DNA of 64,000 nucleotides from Streptomyces buecherae (GTDB lineage: Bacteria; Actinomycetota; Actinomycetes; Streptomycetales; Streptomycetaceae), in NCBI RefSeq assembly GCF_014295035.1, contig NZ_CP060404.1, positions 3,622,501 to 3,686,500 of the forward strand. Direction: 5' to 3'. Both the position numbers and the translations under genes were made by a program. Below, one piece after another: positions 16,363 to 25,919 of the stretch. The notes below the pieces were generated by a model. The model ran no database searches, was not told the origin of the DNA, and worked only from the letters and a program-made list of their open reading frames with translations. Numbering within the stretch: position 1 is the stretch's first letter; each line of letters starts with the position of its first letter.

Positions 16363-18209
16363 GCGCGCGCTCCTTCGGCAGGATCTGGTGACTCAGATTC
16401 CGGTTCAGCTTCGGCGGGGGCGTCCGCCTGGAGGGCCACCGCGAGGTCGGCCAGCTCCTCGGGGAGCTTGGCGGACTCGCTGCGGCCGAGCCCGGCCATC
16501 TCGACGACCGTCTGGCCGTCCTTGCCGGGCACGGCCCGTACCCACACCCGGCGGCGCTGGATGAACAGCGAACCGGCGAGGCCGACCAGCGCGGCGACCG
16601 AGCCGATCAGCGCGAGCTCGTTGCCCGGCTGGTGGGAGATCTGGAAGCTGGCCCAGGTCTTGATGCCTTCGAACGTGAGGGTTCCGGCACCGTTCGGCAG
16701 CGTCATCGTCTCGCCCGGCAGCAGCTTCTGCGCGAACGCCCTGCCGTCCGGGTTCTTGAACTGCTTCATGTTGTCGGTGTTGAGCTGGTACACGTTCTGC
16801 GGCAGCCCGCCGTCGATGCCCAGCCTGCCGTGGTACGCGGTCAGGAACATCACCGGGTAGTCCAGCGCGGGGAACTGCGAGAACATCGTCTTCGCGTCCG
16901 CGCCGCCCCAGGTCGGCACGAAGAAGCCCTGGAAGCCGAGCTGCTCCTTCTTGCCGTTCTTGTCCCGGTAGTCGGGCACCTTGACCACGCCGGACGAGGT
17001 CAGGTTGGCGTCCTGCTGGAGGAAGGGCACCGCGCCCTTGAACGCGATGTCGCCCTTGCCGTCCTTGACCGTGATGACCGGCGCGTACCCGGTGGAGAGC
17101 AGGAAGACCTTGTTGCCCGCGATCTCCAGCGGCTCGTTGACCTCGATCGAGGTCCGCTTCTCCTTGCCGTCCGCGCCCTCCCAGTACTTCACGTGGGCGC
17201 GGAACTCGCGGGCGGTGCCGCGCTGCGAGCCCTCGCGCTCGTAGCGGGCGTCGAAGCTCTCCAGCGAGAAGCCGAAGGGCTCCAGGTTGTCCTTGTCGAA
17301 GAAGGCGCCCGACTTGAAGTCGTCGTACTGGGTGAGGCTGTTGGTGAAGCCGTCCTGGTCGCCCTCGGTGATCAGCTTGCCGCCCTCGGACTTCCAGAGC
17401 TGGCCGACCGCGAAGGCCACCAGGACCACGATCAGCGCCAGGTGGAAGAGCAGGTTGCCGACCTCGCGCAGATAGCCCTTCTCGGCGGCGACCGCGTCCC
17501 CGGCCACGTGCGCCCGGAACCGGCGCCCGCGCAGCACCGTGCGCGCCGCCGCGAGCACCTGCTCGGGCTCCGCCTCGGTGCGCCAGGTGGTGTACGCGGG
17601 AAGCCGGGTCAGCCGGCGCGGGGCACCCGGCGGGCGACCGCGGAGCTGGCCCACGAACTGCCAGGTGCGGGGCACGATGCAGCCGATGAGCGAGACGAAC
17701 AGCAGGATGTAGATCGCCGAGAACCACACCGAGCTGTAGACGTGGAACATCCCCAGCTTCTCGTAGAGCGGGGTCAGCGTCTCGTGCTTGGCCTTGAACT
17801 GCTCGACCTTGAGCGGGTCCACGCCGGTCTGCGGGATCAGCGAGCCGGGGATCGCGCCCAGCGAGAGCAGCAGGAGCAGCAGCAGGGCCACCCGCATGGA
17901 GGTGAGCTGCCGCCAGCACCAGCGCAGCCAGCCGTAGACCTCCCGGCCCGTCCAGGCCAGCGCCCCGAGTACGCCGGGGGCGCGCACCCCGCCGAAGGAG
18001 CCCGGCACGGCCTGGCCCTCGGTCGGCGCGGTGGACAGGTGCGTGCCGGCCGCGCCCAACTCGTCGGCGCCCGCGGACCCGGCGTCGGCACCGCCGTCGG
18101 CGGCCGGGGAACCCCCGTCGGCCGAGGAGCCGCCCGCGCGGGCCGGCGCGCCGGCCGCTGCGTCGCCGGTGCCGGTATCGGCGTCGGTGTCCGTGTCGGT
18201 GGTGGCCAT
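16359..18209 (-). CDS. resB: Cytochrome c biogenesis protein ResB
   Basis: This 616-residue protein is the other half of the system II cytochrome c synthase. It has an acidic Thr/Asp/Ala-rich N-terminus (first 70 residues), then helices typical of ResB: MRVALLLLLLLSLGAIPGSL, followed by FSAIYILLFVSLIGCIVPRT. A third helix lies near LALIVVLVAFAVGQLWKSEG. A large extracytoplasmic domain (about residues 255-525) and a final helix near LALIGSVAALVGLAGSLFIQ complete it. The ATG at 18209 is four bases from the ccdA stop, and its own stop overlaps ccsB. Confidence 0.95.
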   Translation of the reverse strand: MATTDTDTDADTGTGDAAAGAPARAGGSSADGGSPAADGGADAGSAGADELGAAGTHLSTAPTEGQAVPGSFGGVRAPGVLGALAWTGREVYGWLRWCWRQLTSMRVALLLLLLLSLGAIPGSLIPQTGVDPLKVEQFKAKHETLTPLYEKLGMFHVYSSVWFSAIYILLFVSLIGCIVPRTWQFVGQLRGRPPGAPRRLTRLPAYTTWRTEAEPEQVLAAARTVLRGRRFRAHVAGDAVAAEKGYLREVGNLLFHLALIVVLVAFAVGQLWKSEGGKLITEGDQDGFTNSLTQYDDFKSGAFFDKDNLEPFGFSLESFDARYEREGSQRGTAREFRAHVKYWEGADGKEKRTSIEVNEPLEIAGNKVFLLSTGYAPVITVKDGKGDIAFKGAVPFLQQDANLTSSGVVKVPDYRDKNGKKEQLGFQGFFVPTWGGADAKTMFSQFPALDYPVMFLTAYHGRLGIDGGLPQNVYQLNTDNMKQFKNPDGRAFAQKLLPGETMTLPNGAGTLTFEGIKTWASFQISHQPGNELALIGSVAALVGLAGSLFIQRRRVWVRAVPGKDGQTVVEMAGLGRSESAKLPEELADLAVALQADAPAEAEPESESPDPAEGARA

Positions 18210-18212
18210 GGA

Positions 18213-18977
18213 TCAGATCCCAACGTTGAAGCTGGAGGTCCAGACCCGCATGTCGTCCATCATGCGGTCCCAGACGCCCGTGACGAGCAGCAGACCGAGC
18301 GCGATGAGCATCCCACCGCCGATCCGCATCACCCATACGTAGTGCCGCTTGACCCAGCCGAAGGCGCCGAGGGCCCGACGGTAGGCCACGGCCACCGCTA
18401 TGAACGGCAGGCCGAGCCCGAGGCAGTACGCGGCGGTGAGCAGCGCCCCGCGCCCCGCGCTCGCCTCATTGAACGCCAACGCGTTCACGGCCGTGAGGGT
18501 GGGGCCGAGACAGGGGGTCCAGCCGATGCCGAACAGCACCCCGAGCACCGGCGCGCCGGCCAGGCCCACGGCCGGCTTCTGGTGGAAGCGGAACTCCCGC
18601 TGCCCGAAGCCGCGCAGCACGCCCATGAAGGACAGGCCGAGCAGGATCGTGACGATCCCGAGCACCTTGGAGATGGTCTCCTTGTGCTGCTGGAGCTCCC
18701 AGCCGAAGTTGCCGAAGAGGGCGCCGCCGGAGACGAAGACGGCGGTGAAGCCCAGCACGAACAGCGAGGCACCGGCGAGCATCCGCCCCCGCCGCGCCTC
18801 CCCGAGGTCGGTGCCGGTGACGCCGGTGACGTAACTCATGTAGCCGGGCACCAGGGGCAGCACGCACGGCGAGAAGAAGGAGACCAGACCGCCGAGGACG
18901 GCCACCGGCAGCGCGAGCAGCAGGGCGCCGGTGAGGACGGTCTGGTTGGGGTCGGTGGCAGCGGCGAGGACGCTCAT
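18213..18977 (-). CDS. ccdA: CcdA, thiol reductant transporter for cytochrome c maturation
   Basis: This is a 254-residue polytopic protein of the DsbD/CcdA family, which passes electrons from cytosolic thioredoxin to an extracytoplasmic thioredoxin-like protein so that the heme-binding cysteines of apocytochrome c stay reduced. The first helix carries SFFSPCVLPLVPGYMSYV and a later one has FGIGWTPCLGPTL; these two cysteines form the redox pair. Six membrane segments are visible. It starts at the ATG at 18977, 10 bp after the stop of the thioredoxin-like lipoprotein gene, and is followed within four bases by resB. Confidence 0.94.
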   Translation of the reverse strand: MSVLAAATDPNQTVLTGALLLALPVAVLGGLVSFFSPCVLPLVPGYMSYVTGVTGTDLGEARRGRMLAGASLFVLGFTAVFVSGGALFGNFGWELQQHKETISKVLGIVTILLGLSFMGVLRGFGQREFRFHQKPAVGLAGAPVLGVLFGIGWTPCLGPTLTAVNALAFNEASAGRGALLTAAYCLGLGLPFIAVAVAYRRALGAFGWVKRHYVWVMRIGGGMLIALGLLLVTGVWDRMMDDMRVWTSSFNVGI

Positions 18978-18987
18978 GTCGCGGCGA

Positions 18988-19617
18988 TCACTTCTCCGCG
19001 ATCAACGGCTTGAGCGCCTTGTCGAGCGCCTCCTCGCTGAGCGGGGTCAGCGCCCGCACCGCGATCCTGCCGTCCCGGTCGAGGATGATGGTGGTGGGGA
19101 TCGCCTGCGGGTTCAGGCTCCCCTTGGGGAACCGCAGCATGAGCTTCCCGATCGGGTCGTACAGGCTGGGGTACGGGACCTCGTACTCCTTCTCGAACTT
19201 CCGCGCGTTGTGCTCGTTGGTGTCCCGGGTGTTGATCCCGACGAACTCCACGCCCTGCTTCTTCGTCCGCTCGGCGACCTTGACCAGGTTGGGCGCCTCG
19301 GCCCGGCAGGGCGAGCACCACGAGCCCCAGATGTTGAGGACGACGATCTTGCCCCGGTAGTCGTCGACGTCGAGCTGCTTGCCTTCCAGCGTCTTGCCGG
19401 ACAGACTTGGCGCGCTCTTGCGATCTTCCTTGGCCACGGTGCTCACACCGCCGGTTCCCTGCACGAACTTCGTGTCGGCCGAGCCGCCGGAGGTGCCGCC
19501 GGTCCCGCAGGCGGTCAGGCCGATGGCGGCCAGCGCCACCATCCCGGCGGCCAGCGGCGAACCGCCCTTGGAACACACTCGGGCAACGCGGCGTCGAGGG
19601 TCACGGCAGGCACTCAT
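18988..19617 (-). CDS. TlpA/ResA-like thioredoxin-fold lipoprotein
   Basis: This is a 209-residue extracytoplasmic disulfide reductase, the likely ResA of this system II operon. A signal peptide ends in a lipobox (AAIGLTAC), so it is predicted to be anchored to the outer face of the membrane. The thioredoxin domain has the active site WGSWCSPCRAEAPNL, and the cis-Pro loop is in NPQAIPTTIILDRDG. The ATG at 19617 gives the best signal peptide; an upstream frame start lacks support. It is first in the operon with ccdA, resB and ccsB, and would take electrons from CcdA and reduce apocytochrome c cysteines. Confidence 0.92.
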   Translation of the reverse strand: MSACRDPRRRVARVCSKGGSPLAAGMVALAAIGLTACGTGGTSGGSADTKFVQGTGGVSTVAKEDRKSAPSLSGKTLEGKQLDVDDYRGKIVVLNIWGSWCSPCRAEAPNLVKVAERTKKQGVEFVGINTRDTNEHNARKFEKEYEVPYPSLYDPIGKLMLRFPKGSLNPQAIPTTIILDRDGRIAVRALTPLSEEALDKALKPLIAEK

Positions 19618-19726
19618 GTGAAAAGTTTCGCATGGCTGCCGCACGGATCTTCCGCGCCCCCCTGTTCACTCCGCTTCGCCCCAGGCCGCGCCCCGTGCGC
19701 CGGCGCGGCGGCCCGTCGCGCCGGGC

Positions 19727-20932
19727 TCAGGCGCCGAACTTCTGCCCCACGCCGAGCCCGCGCAGGCTCGCGAGGACCTGCGGGTCCTGCGCGTCGAGCC
19801 AGTCCACGAGCTGCCGGAAGGAGACGAGCCGCACGTCCTTGCGCTTGTCGTCGGCGATGTGCTTGATCGCCTCCTCGACGGCGTCCATGTAGATGCCGCC
19901 GTTCCACTGCTCGAAGTGGTTGCCGATGAACAGCGGCGCGCGGTTGGTCTCGTACGCCCGCTCGAAGCCCTTGATGTACGCGCCGGTGGCCTCCCGGCGC
20001 CACTCCGGGTAGCGCGCGGTCGGGCCCTGGGTGGCGTTCTTGGACTGGTTGGCGAGCATGTTGTAGTCCATCGAGAGCACCTCGAAGGAGTGGCCGGGGA
20101 ACGGGACCTGCTGGAGCGGGAGGTCCCAGATGCCCTGCTTCTTGGTCGGCCAGACCTGGAGGCCGCCGGGCGAGCTGGCGTCGTAGCGCCAGCCGAGCTG
20201 CTTGGCGGTGGGCAGCAGGTTGTCCTGGCCGAGCAGGCAGGGCGTACGGCCGCCGATGAGCTCTTTCTGGTAGTCGAAGGGCAGCGGCTCCAGGTCGGTG
20301 AAGCCGGTGTTGGTGCGCCACTCGGTGACGAACGACATGGCCTGGTCGATCTCGGAGCGCCACTGCGCCGGGGTCCACTGGCCGACCGAGCCGGAGCCGG
20401 CGCAGAAGTGGCCGTTGAAGTGGGTGCCTATCTCGTGGCCCTCGAGCCACGCCTCGCGCACGTTGCGCAGCGTGTCCTTGATGTGCCCGTCGGTCAGGTA
20501 GCCGATGTCGGAGGCGCCCACGGGGTTGTTCGGCGGCCGGTAGAGGTTCTTCTTCGACTCGGGCAGGCAGTAGATCCCGGAGAGGAAGAAGGTCATCGAC
20601 GCGCCGTGGTCCTTGGCGATCTTGCGGAAGCGCGGGAAGAGGCCGTTGCCCACCTCGCCGGCGCCGTCCCAGGAGAAGACCACGAACTGCGGGGGCTTCT
20701 GCCCCAGCTCCAGCTTCTCGGGCTTGTCCGGCTGGCCCGGCTGCGGTCCGGTGTCGGCGGTCGAGCCGTCGCCTATCGGCCGCGCCTTGGCCTGCTGGGT
20801 GGCCGGCCCGCCGCCCGGCGTCTTGTTCCCCCCGCCGCCGGAGCCGGTCGAGCAGCCCGCGACGGTCAGCGCCGCCGCCGCGCTCGCTCCCGCACCGAGG
20901 CCGAGCAGTCCCCGTCGACTCATGTCGCGCAT
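19727..20932 (-). CDS. Polysaccharide deacetylase-like Tat lipoprotein
   Basis: This 401-residue exported protein has an N-terminus with a twin-arginine pattern (MSRRGLLGLGAGASAAAALT) and a lipobox ending AGC, so it is probably exported by Tat and lipidated. After a Gly/Pro linker comes a NodB-like fold: FVVFSWDGAGE (motif 1, with a single Asp), MTFFLSG and HEIGTHFNGHF (metal-binding His motif). The metal set looks partly changed relative to canonical NodB (TFDDG, HSxxH), so deacetylase activity is uncertain. ATG 20932 follows GGGGATGTA; ATG 20923 is the alternative. It stands alone, convergent with nothing, 110 bp past the thioredoxin-like gene start. Confidence 0.8.
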   Translation of the reverse strand: MRDMSRRGLLGLGAGASAAAALTVAGCSTGSGGGGNKTPGGGPATQQAKARPIGDGSTADTGPQPGQPDKPEKLELGQKPPQFVVFSWDGAGEVGNGLFPRFRKIAKDHGASMTFFLSGIYCLPESKKNLYRPPNNPVGASDIGYLTDGHIKDTLRNVREAWLEGHEIGTHFNGHFCAGSGSVGQWTPAQWRSEIDQAMSFVTEWRTNTGFTDLEPLPFDYQKELIGGRTPCLLGQDNLLPTAKQLGWRYDASSPGGLQVWPTKKQGIWDLPLQQVPFPGHSFEVLSMDYNMLANQSKNATQGPTARYPEWRREATGAYIKGFERAYETNRAPLFIGNHFEQWNGGIYMDAVEEAIKHIADDKRKDVRLVSFRQLVDWLDAQDPQVLASLRGLGVGQKFGA

Positions 20933-21465
20933 TACATCCCCATCTCGTACTCGATATGCGTACCGCCGCTTTCCCCGAAAAGGCGACGCCCGGTGAGAGG
21001 GGATATGAGCCGATGGGGTTCCCATTCCGCGCGCCGGATGCGGGAATTTGGCGCCGACTTTGCCGCTACCAAGCCGTACGTATGCGCGGCCCTACGCAGA
21101 GCCAACGCCCAGCGAATAACGCCGCCGGGGCGCGACGCCGTCCCGGTTCCCGCCGCGTGACCGACCTACGGAGATCCCGTGGAGATCTCCCGCCGGGCGG
21201 CGCCGGGCGGTGTCCGGCGACGGCGGCGTACCCGGGCCGCTCGCCAAGCGCGCACGTGAGAGGCGTGGCAGCGGCCCCAGGGGCTCCGCGATGAGGCGCC
21301 GACGGCGACCGGAGGGCGGGCGCAAGACAACGGCCGGGCGGCGCGCGCCGTAACGCGCGGCCACCCGGCCACAAACACCGCCCGCCCGCGACCGTCAGCC
21401 CACGGCGAAATCCACGGGAAAACCGGGGAATTACGGAACCGACGGCGAACGGACGCGGCTGAGCG
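20933..21465. other. Gene-free interval
   Basis: This is 533 bp between the deacetylase-like gene start and the phosphatase gene end. It should hold the deacetylase promoter. Visible structure is limited to an inverted repeat GGAGATC/GATCTCC at 21170-21190. Open frames here show no protein-like composition. Confidence 0.5.
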
Positions 21466-22200
21466 TTAGGCGCCAAACCCCTTGGCGCCGCCCTTCGTTC
21501 GCTTCGCGCCCACCCGCAGGTGCACCGGAACCAGGTCAATAGCCGGCTCCGAATAACCCACCGAGACGATCTTGTCGCCGCGGTAGGTGAAAGACGTGAG
21601 ACTGGCCAGCGTGCACTGCCGCTGCCGCGGGTCGTGCCACAGCCGACGCCGCTCCACGAAGCTGCGCACCACCCAGATCGGCAACTGGTGGCTCACGCAG
21701 ACCGCCTCGTGCCCGCGCGCCGCGTCGCGCGCCGCGCCGAGCGCGGCCATCATCCGCACCACCTGCTCGATGTACGGCTCGCCCCACGAGGGCCGGAACG
21801 GGTTGGTCAGGTGCCGCCAGTTCGCGGGCTTGCGCAGCGCGCCGTCGCCCACCCCGAACGTCTTGCCCTCGAAGACGTTGCCCGCCTCGATCAACCGCTC
21901 GTCGGTGGCGAGGTCCTGGCCGTGCGCCTTGGCGATGGGCGTCGCCGTCTCCTGCGCCCGCTCCAGCGGCGAGGCCACGACGTGCGTGACGTCCCGCCCG
22001 GCGAGGTGTTCCGCGACCCGGTCGGCCATCTGCCGGCCCAGCTCGGACAGGTGGTAACCGGGCATCCGCCCGTAGAGCACGCCCTCGGGGTTGTGCACCT
22101 CGCCGTGGCGCATCAGGTGCACCACGGTGGTCTCGCCGTCGCCGCCGCCACCCACGGGGCGCACGTTCTCGCTGTCGCTGTTGGTCATGCCGTCCATCAT
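21466..22200 (-). CDS. Histidine phosphatase superfamily protein
   Basis: This 244-residue protein is of the phosphoglycerate-mutase-like branch. The phospho-accepting motif is [13 protein letters not shown] (His within RHG), followed by [26 protein letters not shown] and the second catalytic His in [11 protein letters not shown]. The C-terminus is basic. Substrate is unknown; members next to hemL and cytochrome genes are common in streptomycetes but unassigned. The ATG at 22200 overlaps the hemL stop, so the two are coupled; an in-frame ATG at 22188 (MTNSD) has a better-spaced GGAC and may be the true start. Confidence 0.88.
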   Translation of the reverse strand: MMDGMTNSDSENVRPVGGGGDGETTVVHLMRHGEVHNPEGVLYGRMPGYHLSELGRQMADRVAEHLAGRDVTHVVASPLERAQETATPIAKAHGQDLATDERLIEAGNVFEGKTFGVGDGALRKPANWRHLTNPFRPSWGEPYIEQVVRMMAALGAARDAARGHEAVCVSHQLPIWVVRSFVERRRLWHDPRQRQCTLASLTSFTYRGDKIVSVGYSEPAIDLVPVHLRVGAKRTKGGAKGFGA

Positions 22201-23507
22201 TCAGTGGCGTCCGCGGCGGCCCGCGCCGCCCCCGGCAGTGCGGCGGCGATCTTCTCGACGGCCCGCTCGTCGTGCGCCGTGGAGACGAACCACGACTCGT
22301 AGCAGGAGGGCGGCAGGTAGACGCCCTGGGCCAGCATGGAGTGGAAGAAGGCCGTGAACCGGTACGCCTCCTGCGCCTTGGCCCCCGCGTAGTCCACGAC
22401 GGCGTCGGCGTCCGTGAAGAACACGGAGAACATGTTGCCCGCGACCTGGATCCGGTGCGCCACGCCCGCCTGGTCCAGCGCCCGCGCGACCAGCCCGCGC
22501 ACCTCCTGCGAGACCGCGTCCACCGTCCCGTACGCGGCGTCGTCCAGCAGCCGGAGCTGGGCGAGGCCGGCGGCGGTGGCCACCGGGTTACCGGAGAGCG
22601 TGCCCGCCTGGTAGACCGGCCCGGCCGGCGCCAGCTCGGCCATCACGTCGGCCCGGCCGCCGAACGCCGCGGCCGGGAAGCCGCCGCCCATCACCTTGCC
22701 GAAGGTCATCAGGTCGGGCCGCACGCCGTCGATGCCGTACCAGCCGGCCTTCGAGACGCGGAAGCCCGTCATCACCTCGTCCGAGATGAACAGCGCGCCG
22801 TTGCTCTCGCACAGCTCCTTCAGGCCGGCGTTGAACCCCGGCAGCGGCGGGACCACGCCCATGTTCCCGGGGGACGCCTCGGTGATCACGCAGGCGATCT
22901 CGCCGGGGTGCGCGGCGAACGCGGCGCGCACGGCCTCCAGGTCGTTGTACGGCAGCACGACCGTCTCGCCCGCCTGCGCGCCGGTCACCCCGGGAGTGTC
23001 GGGCAGCCCGAAGGTGGCCAGGCCGGAGCCGGCGGAGGCCAGCAGCGCGTCCACGTGCCCGTGGTAGCAGCCGGCGAACTTGACGACCTTGGCGCGCCCG
23101 GTGAACCCGCGGGCCAGCCGGATCGCCGACATCGTCGCCTCGGTGCCGGAGGAGACGAGGCGGACCTGCTCGACGGGGTCGATACGGGCCACGATCTCCT
23201 CGGCGAGCGCCACCTCGCCCTCGCCGGGCGTCCCGAACGAGGTACCCCGCGCGACGGCCGCCTGCACGGAGGCGATCACTTCCGGGTGAGAGTGGCCGAG
23301 GATCATCGGCCCCCACGAACACACGAGATCGACGTACTCGCGTCCGTCCGCGTCGGTGAGGTACGGACCGGCACCGGACACCATGAACCGGGGCGTACCA
23401 CCTACGGCGCGGAAGGCGCGCACCGGAGAGTTCACGCCACCGGGTGTGACGACACCGGCGCGATCGAAGAGCTTCTGCGAGACTGGGGCTTCATACGGAA
23501 AAGGCAC
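22197..23507 (-). CDS. hemL: Glutamate-1-semialdehyde 2,1-aminomutase
   Basis: This PLP enzyme converts glutamate-1-semialdehyde to 5-aminolevulinate, the first committed tetrapyrrole precursor of the C5 heme pathway. Its 436 residues match the family. PLP-site residues are visible: [37 protein letters not shown] (Asp243 pairs with the pyridine nitrogen) and the Schiff-base Lys271 in [14 protein letters not shown] at 23507 with AGGA upstream is the chosen start, giving [18 protein letters not shown]; the frame is open further but becomes Arg/Pro-rich. It is followed without gap by the histidine phosphatase gene. A degenerate copy of its first codons lies 149 bp upstream. Confidence 0.95.
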   Translation of the reverse strand: MPFPYEAPVSQKLFDRAGVVTPGGVNSPVRAFRAVGGTPRFMVSGAGPYLTDADGREYVDLVCSWGPMILGHSHPEVIASVQAAVARGTSFGTPGEGEVALAEEIVARIDPVEQVRLVSSGTEATMSAIRLARGFTGRAKVVKFAGCYHGHVDALLASAGSGLATFGLPDTPGVTGAQAGETVVLPYNDLEAVRAAFAAHPGEIACVITEASPGNMGVVPPLPGFNAGLKELCESNGALFISDEVMTGFRVSKAGWYGIDGVRPDLMTFGKVMGGGFPAAAFGGRADVMAELAPAGPVYQAGTLSGNPVATAAGLAQLRLLDDAAYGTVDAVSQEVRGLVARALDQAGVAHRIQVAGNMFSVFFTDADAVVDYAGAKAQEAYRFTAFFHSMLAQGVYLPPSCYESWFVSTAHDERAVEKIAAALPGAARAAADATE

Positions 23508-23622
23508 TTGGGTCCTGACCTGCCAAGACGTAGGGAGGGGCCGCGGCATGAGGACGCGGCCCACCGGCGGGCGACGGCGCGGGAAATCTCCTCGCTTTCG
23601 GCCGGGCGTCAGCCCCCGCGCG

Positions 23623-23648
23623 TCTGCGAAACTGGGGTTTCGAACGGA
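23623..23648 (-). repeat. Imperfect duplicate of the hemL start region
   Basis: These 26 bases match 23474-23499, inside the first codons of hemL, at 22 positions. Read on the minus strand the copy would encode [11 protein letters not shown] beside hemL's [10 protein letters not shown], but a stop follows four codons later. This suggests an old partial tandem duplication rather than chance. Confidence 0.5.
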
Positions 23649-23952
23649 TAGCTCACACAAGCCATGGTGTCAGAGCCTCATGGGGACCCGCGGGCGGGCG
23701 TTTCACGGCGTCCTCCCGGGGGAGGTCTCTGACACGATGATCGGGTTGCGCGGCCGTGGCCGCGAGTGGTCGGGTGGAGATATGCATCGCGGTGGCGAAC
23801 TGGGCGAGGGGACCAATGACCGGGGCCCCGAGCGGCCCGGCCTTCCCCATGCCGCGGGCCGACAGGCCCGCGGCGGCCGGGAGAACCCGGAGGGGCAGCG
23901 GCTCGGCCGCCACCGGCGGCGTGAGGCGAGCGCGGACAGCAGAGGCGGCCGT

Positions 23953-24387
23953 ATGGGGGTGACGTACAAGTACTTCGGCGCGCCCGACGGCGCCACCGCG
24001 GCCCGCGTCCCCATCTCGATGCGCCCCGAGGAACTGGGCGGCGACGAACTCGGCCACGGCATGTTCACCAAGATCAAGCCGGAGACGATGGCCGCGATGG
24101 TCCTCACCGGCATCGAGGGCATACCGCTGCACAAGGTGCCCCCGCTGGAGCTCGTCGTCCTGCACCCCGACTACGCCGTGGTCAAGCTCCCCATGACCGT
24201 CGTCGACCCGCTCCGCGGCGTCGGCGAGGAGGCCGTGGGCGCCGCGGCCTTCATCTGGTCCACGGTCCCCGACCGCGGCGGCCCCCGGGACGCGTACGGG
24301 GTCTACCAACTGCTGCACGAGTGGCAGGACTTCTCACACCGGCTGCACGAGGCTGGCCACCAGGCGTACTGCCTGGTCTGGCCGTGA
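23953..24387 (+). CDS. Conserved actinobacterial hypothetical protein
   Basis: This 144-residue protein is divergent from hemL. The start ATG at 23953 (MGVTYKYFGAPDGATAARVP) is preceded by GAGG. The frame is open upstream, but the composition there is not protein-like. The body is an ordinary soluble alpha/beta mixture, with ELVVLHPDYAVVKLPMTVVD and a C-terminal helix in YQLLHEWQDFSHRLHEAGHQ. No catalytic motif is apparent. I believe homologues are widespread in Streptomyces without known function. It is the last conserved gene before the decayed integrase at 24421. Confidence 0.7.
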   Translation: MGVTYKYFGAPDGATAARVPISMRPEELGGDELGHGMFTKIKPETMAAMVLTGIEGIPLHKVPPLELVVLHPDYAVVKLPMTVVDPLRGVGEEAVGAAAFIWSTVPDRGGPRDAYGVYQLLHEWQDFSHRLHEAGHQAYCLVWP

Positions 24388-24420
24388 GCCGGACCGAGCC
24401 ACTGAGCTGAACCATCGCTG

Positions 24421-24835
24421 TTAGCGGGCGGGGCCGCATTGAGGGCACGTGGGTTTCGGCGAGGGCACTGATATGCCCTGGGCTACGGGCGGGTCGCCGT
24501 CGTCTTCCGCCTCGGCTTCCGTTTCCGTGAGGGCGTCGTCGGTCGCCTTGCGGATACGGGGCTCGCTGGACGGCAGCAAGTGCGTGTACCTCCGCAGCGT
24601 GAAATCCGGGACCGAGTGGCCGAGGTGTTCGGAGAGCGCCTTGGCGCTTTCCCCGCGTCCAGGAGCACGGAGGCGTAGACGTGCCGGAGGGCGTGCATGC
24701 CGTCTTCCGGGGCCGCGCGGGGGTAACTCGCGCCGCGTTCGCGGGGAGGGGTCACGCCGGCGGCGGCCAAGACAAGCTTCTAGGCGCCCATGTTGGAGAC
24801 ACTGCCGTTGTAGGCCCGCCTCTTCTTGTCGTCGA
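24421..24835 (-). pseudogene. Decayed tyrosine integrase (C-terminal part)
   Basis: Read leftward, the sequence gives DDKKRRAYNGSVSNMGA, a TAG where a Trp is expected, then KLVLAAAGVTPPRERG, DGMHALRHVYASVLLDAG, and after a frameshift ESAKALSEHLGHSVPDFTL, RRYTHLLPSSE and a stop at 24421. HALRHVYAS carries the catalytic HxxR box, and the later YTHLLP holds the nucleophilic Tyr of phage-type integrases. One nonsense codon, one frameshift and a missing N-terminal half make it non-functional. It marks the left end of accessory DNA reaching to about 27.0 kb. Confidence 0.85.
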
Positions 24836-24991
24836 AAAGTGCTCTGGTGTACGTTGCGTGCGGCGCTGCTGCGGCAGCGTGTCTCGCTACATCCGGTCCC
24901 GGCGCCGGAGCGAGCAGTGGGCTCTTGAGAGTCACCCGCAGTTGGCAGTCAGTACGCCTTAGGACATCCGATCTGTCTCTTCTTGTCGTCG
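24820..24991. repeat. 15-bp direct repeat bracketing 142 bp
   Basis: CTCTTCTTGTCGTCG occurs at 24820-24834, inside the integrase remnant, and again at 24977-24991, just before the ribosome binding site of the gene at 25020. The sequence between them has no integrase similarity that I can see. The repeat could be a target duplication or a recombination scar. Confidence 0.45.
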
Positions 24992-25019
24992 CCGGGCGGC
25001 AAATAAGGAGGGCCGACGC

Positions 25020-25919
25020 ATGTCCAATTCACGTAACACAAACCGTCTGGCCAAGAGGATTCGTAGCCAGACATCACTCACGCTCTCGACCGCTTCCAGG
25101 CTCGCCCGGCAGGCCAAGGTCTATCTCGGATCCTCAGTCGCAAACGCCGCCGATCCTCAACAACGCCGCCTTGAAGCACACATGGCCCATGTGCTGGCGA
25201 GCAGCTTCCAGGACCGTCAACTCAACGGTGCTCTCCTTGGCGTGCGTGAAGCGGGGCCAGACGGTCAGCGCTTGGTCCTGACCCTGGACTCCGACATGGC
25301 GGATGAGGTTCTGCGTGAGCTCCTGCCACGGTTCGATCACATCTACGGAGGCATCCGCGGCGTCCCCGGACTTCGCGTCCGAGGGCGCGGGGACCGCGTG
25401 GTTCTCCACGACGCCCTCGGCCCTGCGCAAGTCACCGTGACCCGCTCCGACCACGGTCGCATGCGTCTACCGTCCGCGCGCGAGGGCGAGGTGCTCCTTT
25501 GGAAGCGCACCTCTGGCGGCCTCTCGCACGACGAAAAGCAGGAGGTCGAGGAGTGGGCTGTCCCGCAAGGCAGGACGGACCTACGGGTGCGCGATCTGTT
25601 GATGAGTCGAATTCTGCGTTGTCCACGGTTGGTGAACCGAACAGCAGAGCCGCACGGATTCGCCAACTGTTACACGCACCACTCGGGCGATCTTGTCATC
25701 GAGTGGTGCTGCGGCGACACCGTGGAGGCACTCTGTGCAAACCTTCTCGCTCACGGCATCGCTGACAGCGTGCCACGGGAGAAGGCTATCGAGTTGCTCT
25801 CTCCTCACTCGGCTCACCTCGGCGAACGCACAGTGATCTTGAATCGCCACAATTCATGCCTGTACAGCAATGAGGCTTGGGATGTCGTGGAGTACATCAA
25901 GAAAGGCTACGCCTCATGA
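25020..25919 (+). CDS. Unknown 299-residue protein of the accessory block
   Basis: The ATG at 25020 has a strong AGGAGG eight bases upstream. The protein is soluble, with a basic Ser/Thr/Arg-rich first 35 residues (TNRLAKRIRSQTSLTLSTAS) and no signal peptide or membrane segment. Later parts include LVLTLDSDMADEVLRELLPR and a Cys-containing C-terminal third (NCYTHHSGDLVIEWCCGDTV). Codon use is less GC-biased than in the flanking chromosome, which suits acquired DNA. I do not recognise a family. Its stop overlaps the start of the small membrane protein gene at 25916 (ATGA), so the two are made together. Confidence 0.75.
   Translation: MSNSRNTNRLAKRIRSQTSLTLSTASRLARQAKVYLGSSVANAADPQQRRLEAHMAHVLASSFQDRQLNGALLGVREAGPDGQRLVLTLDSDMADEVLRELLPRFDHIYGGIRGVPGLRVRGRGDRVVLHDALGPAQVTVTRSDHGRMRLPSAREGEVLLWKRTSGGLSHDEKQEVEEWAVPQGRTDLRVRDLLMSRILRCPRLVNRTAEPHGFANCYTHHSGDLVIEWCCGDTVEALCANLLAHGIADSVPREKAIELLSPHSAHLGERTVILNRHNSCLYSNEAWDVVEYIKKGYAS

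Noticed and set aside
23356..23952. Upstream extension of the hypothetical gene at 23953
   Set aside because: It crosses the hemL start region on the other strand and has Arg/Gly-rich low-complexity translation; the protein-like part begins at MGVTYKYF.
24388..24440. A tRNA 3' end as attachment site beside the integrase remnant
   Set aside because: I looked for a T-arm and acceptor-stem pattern on both strands and found none.
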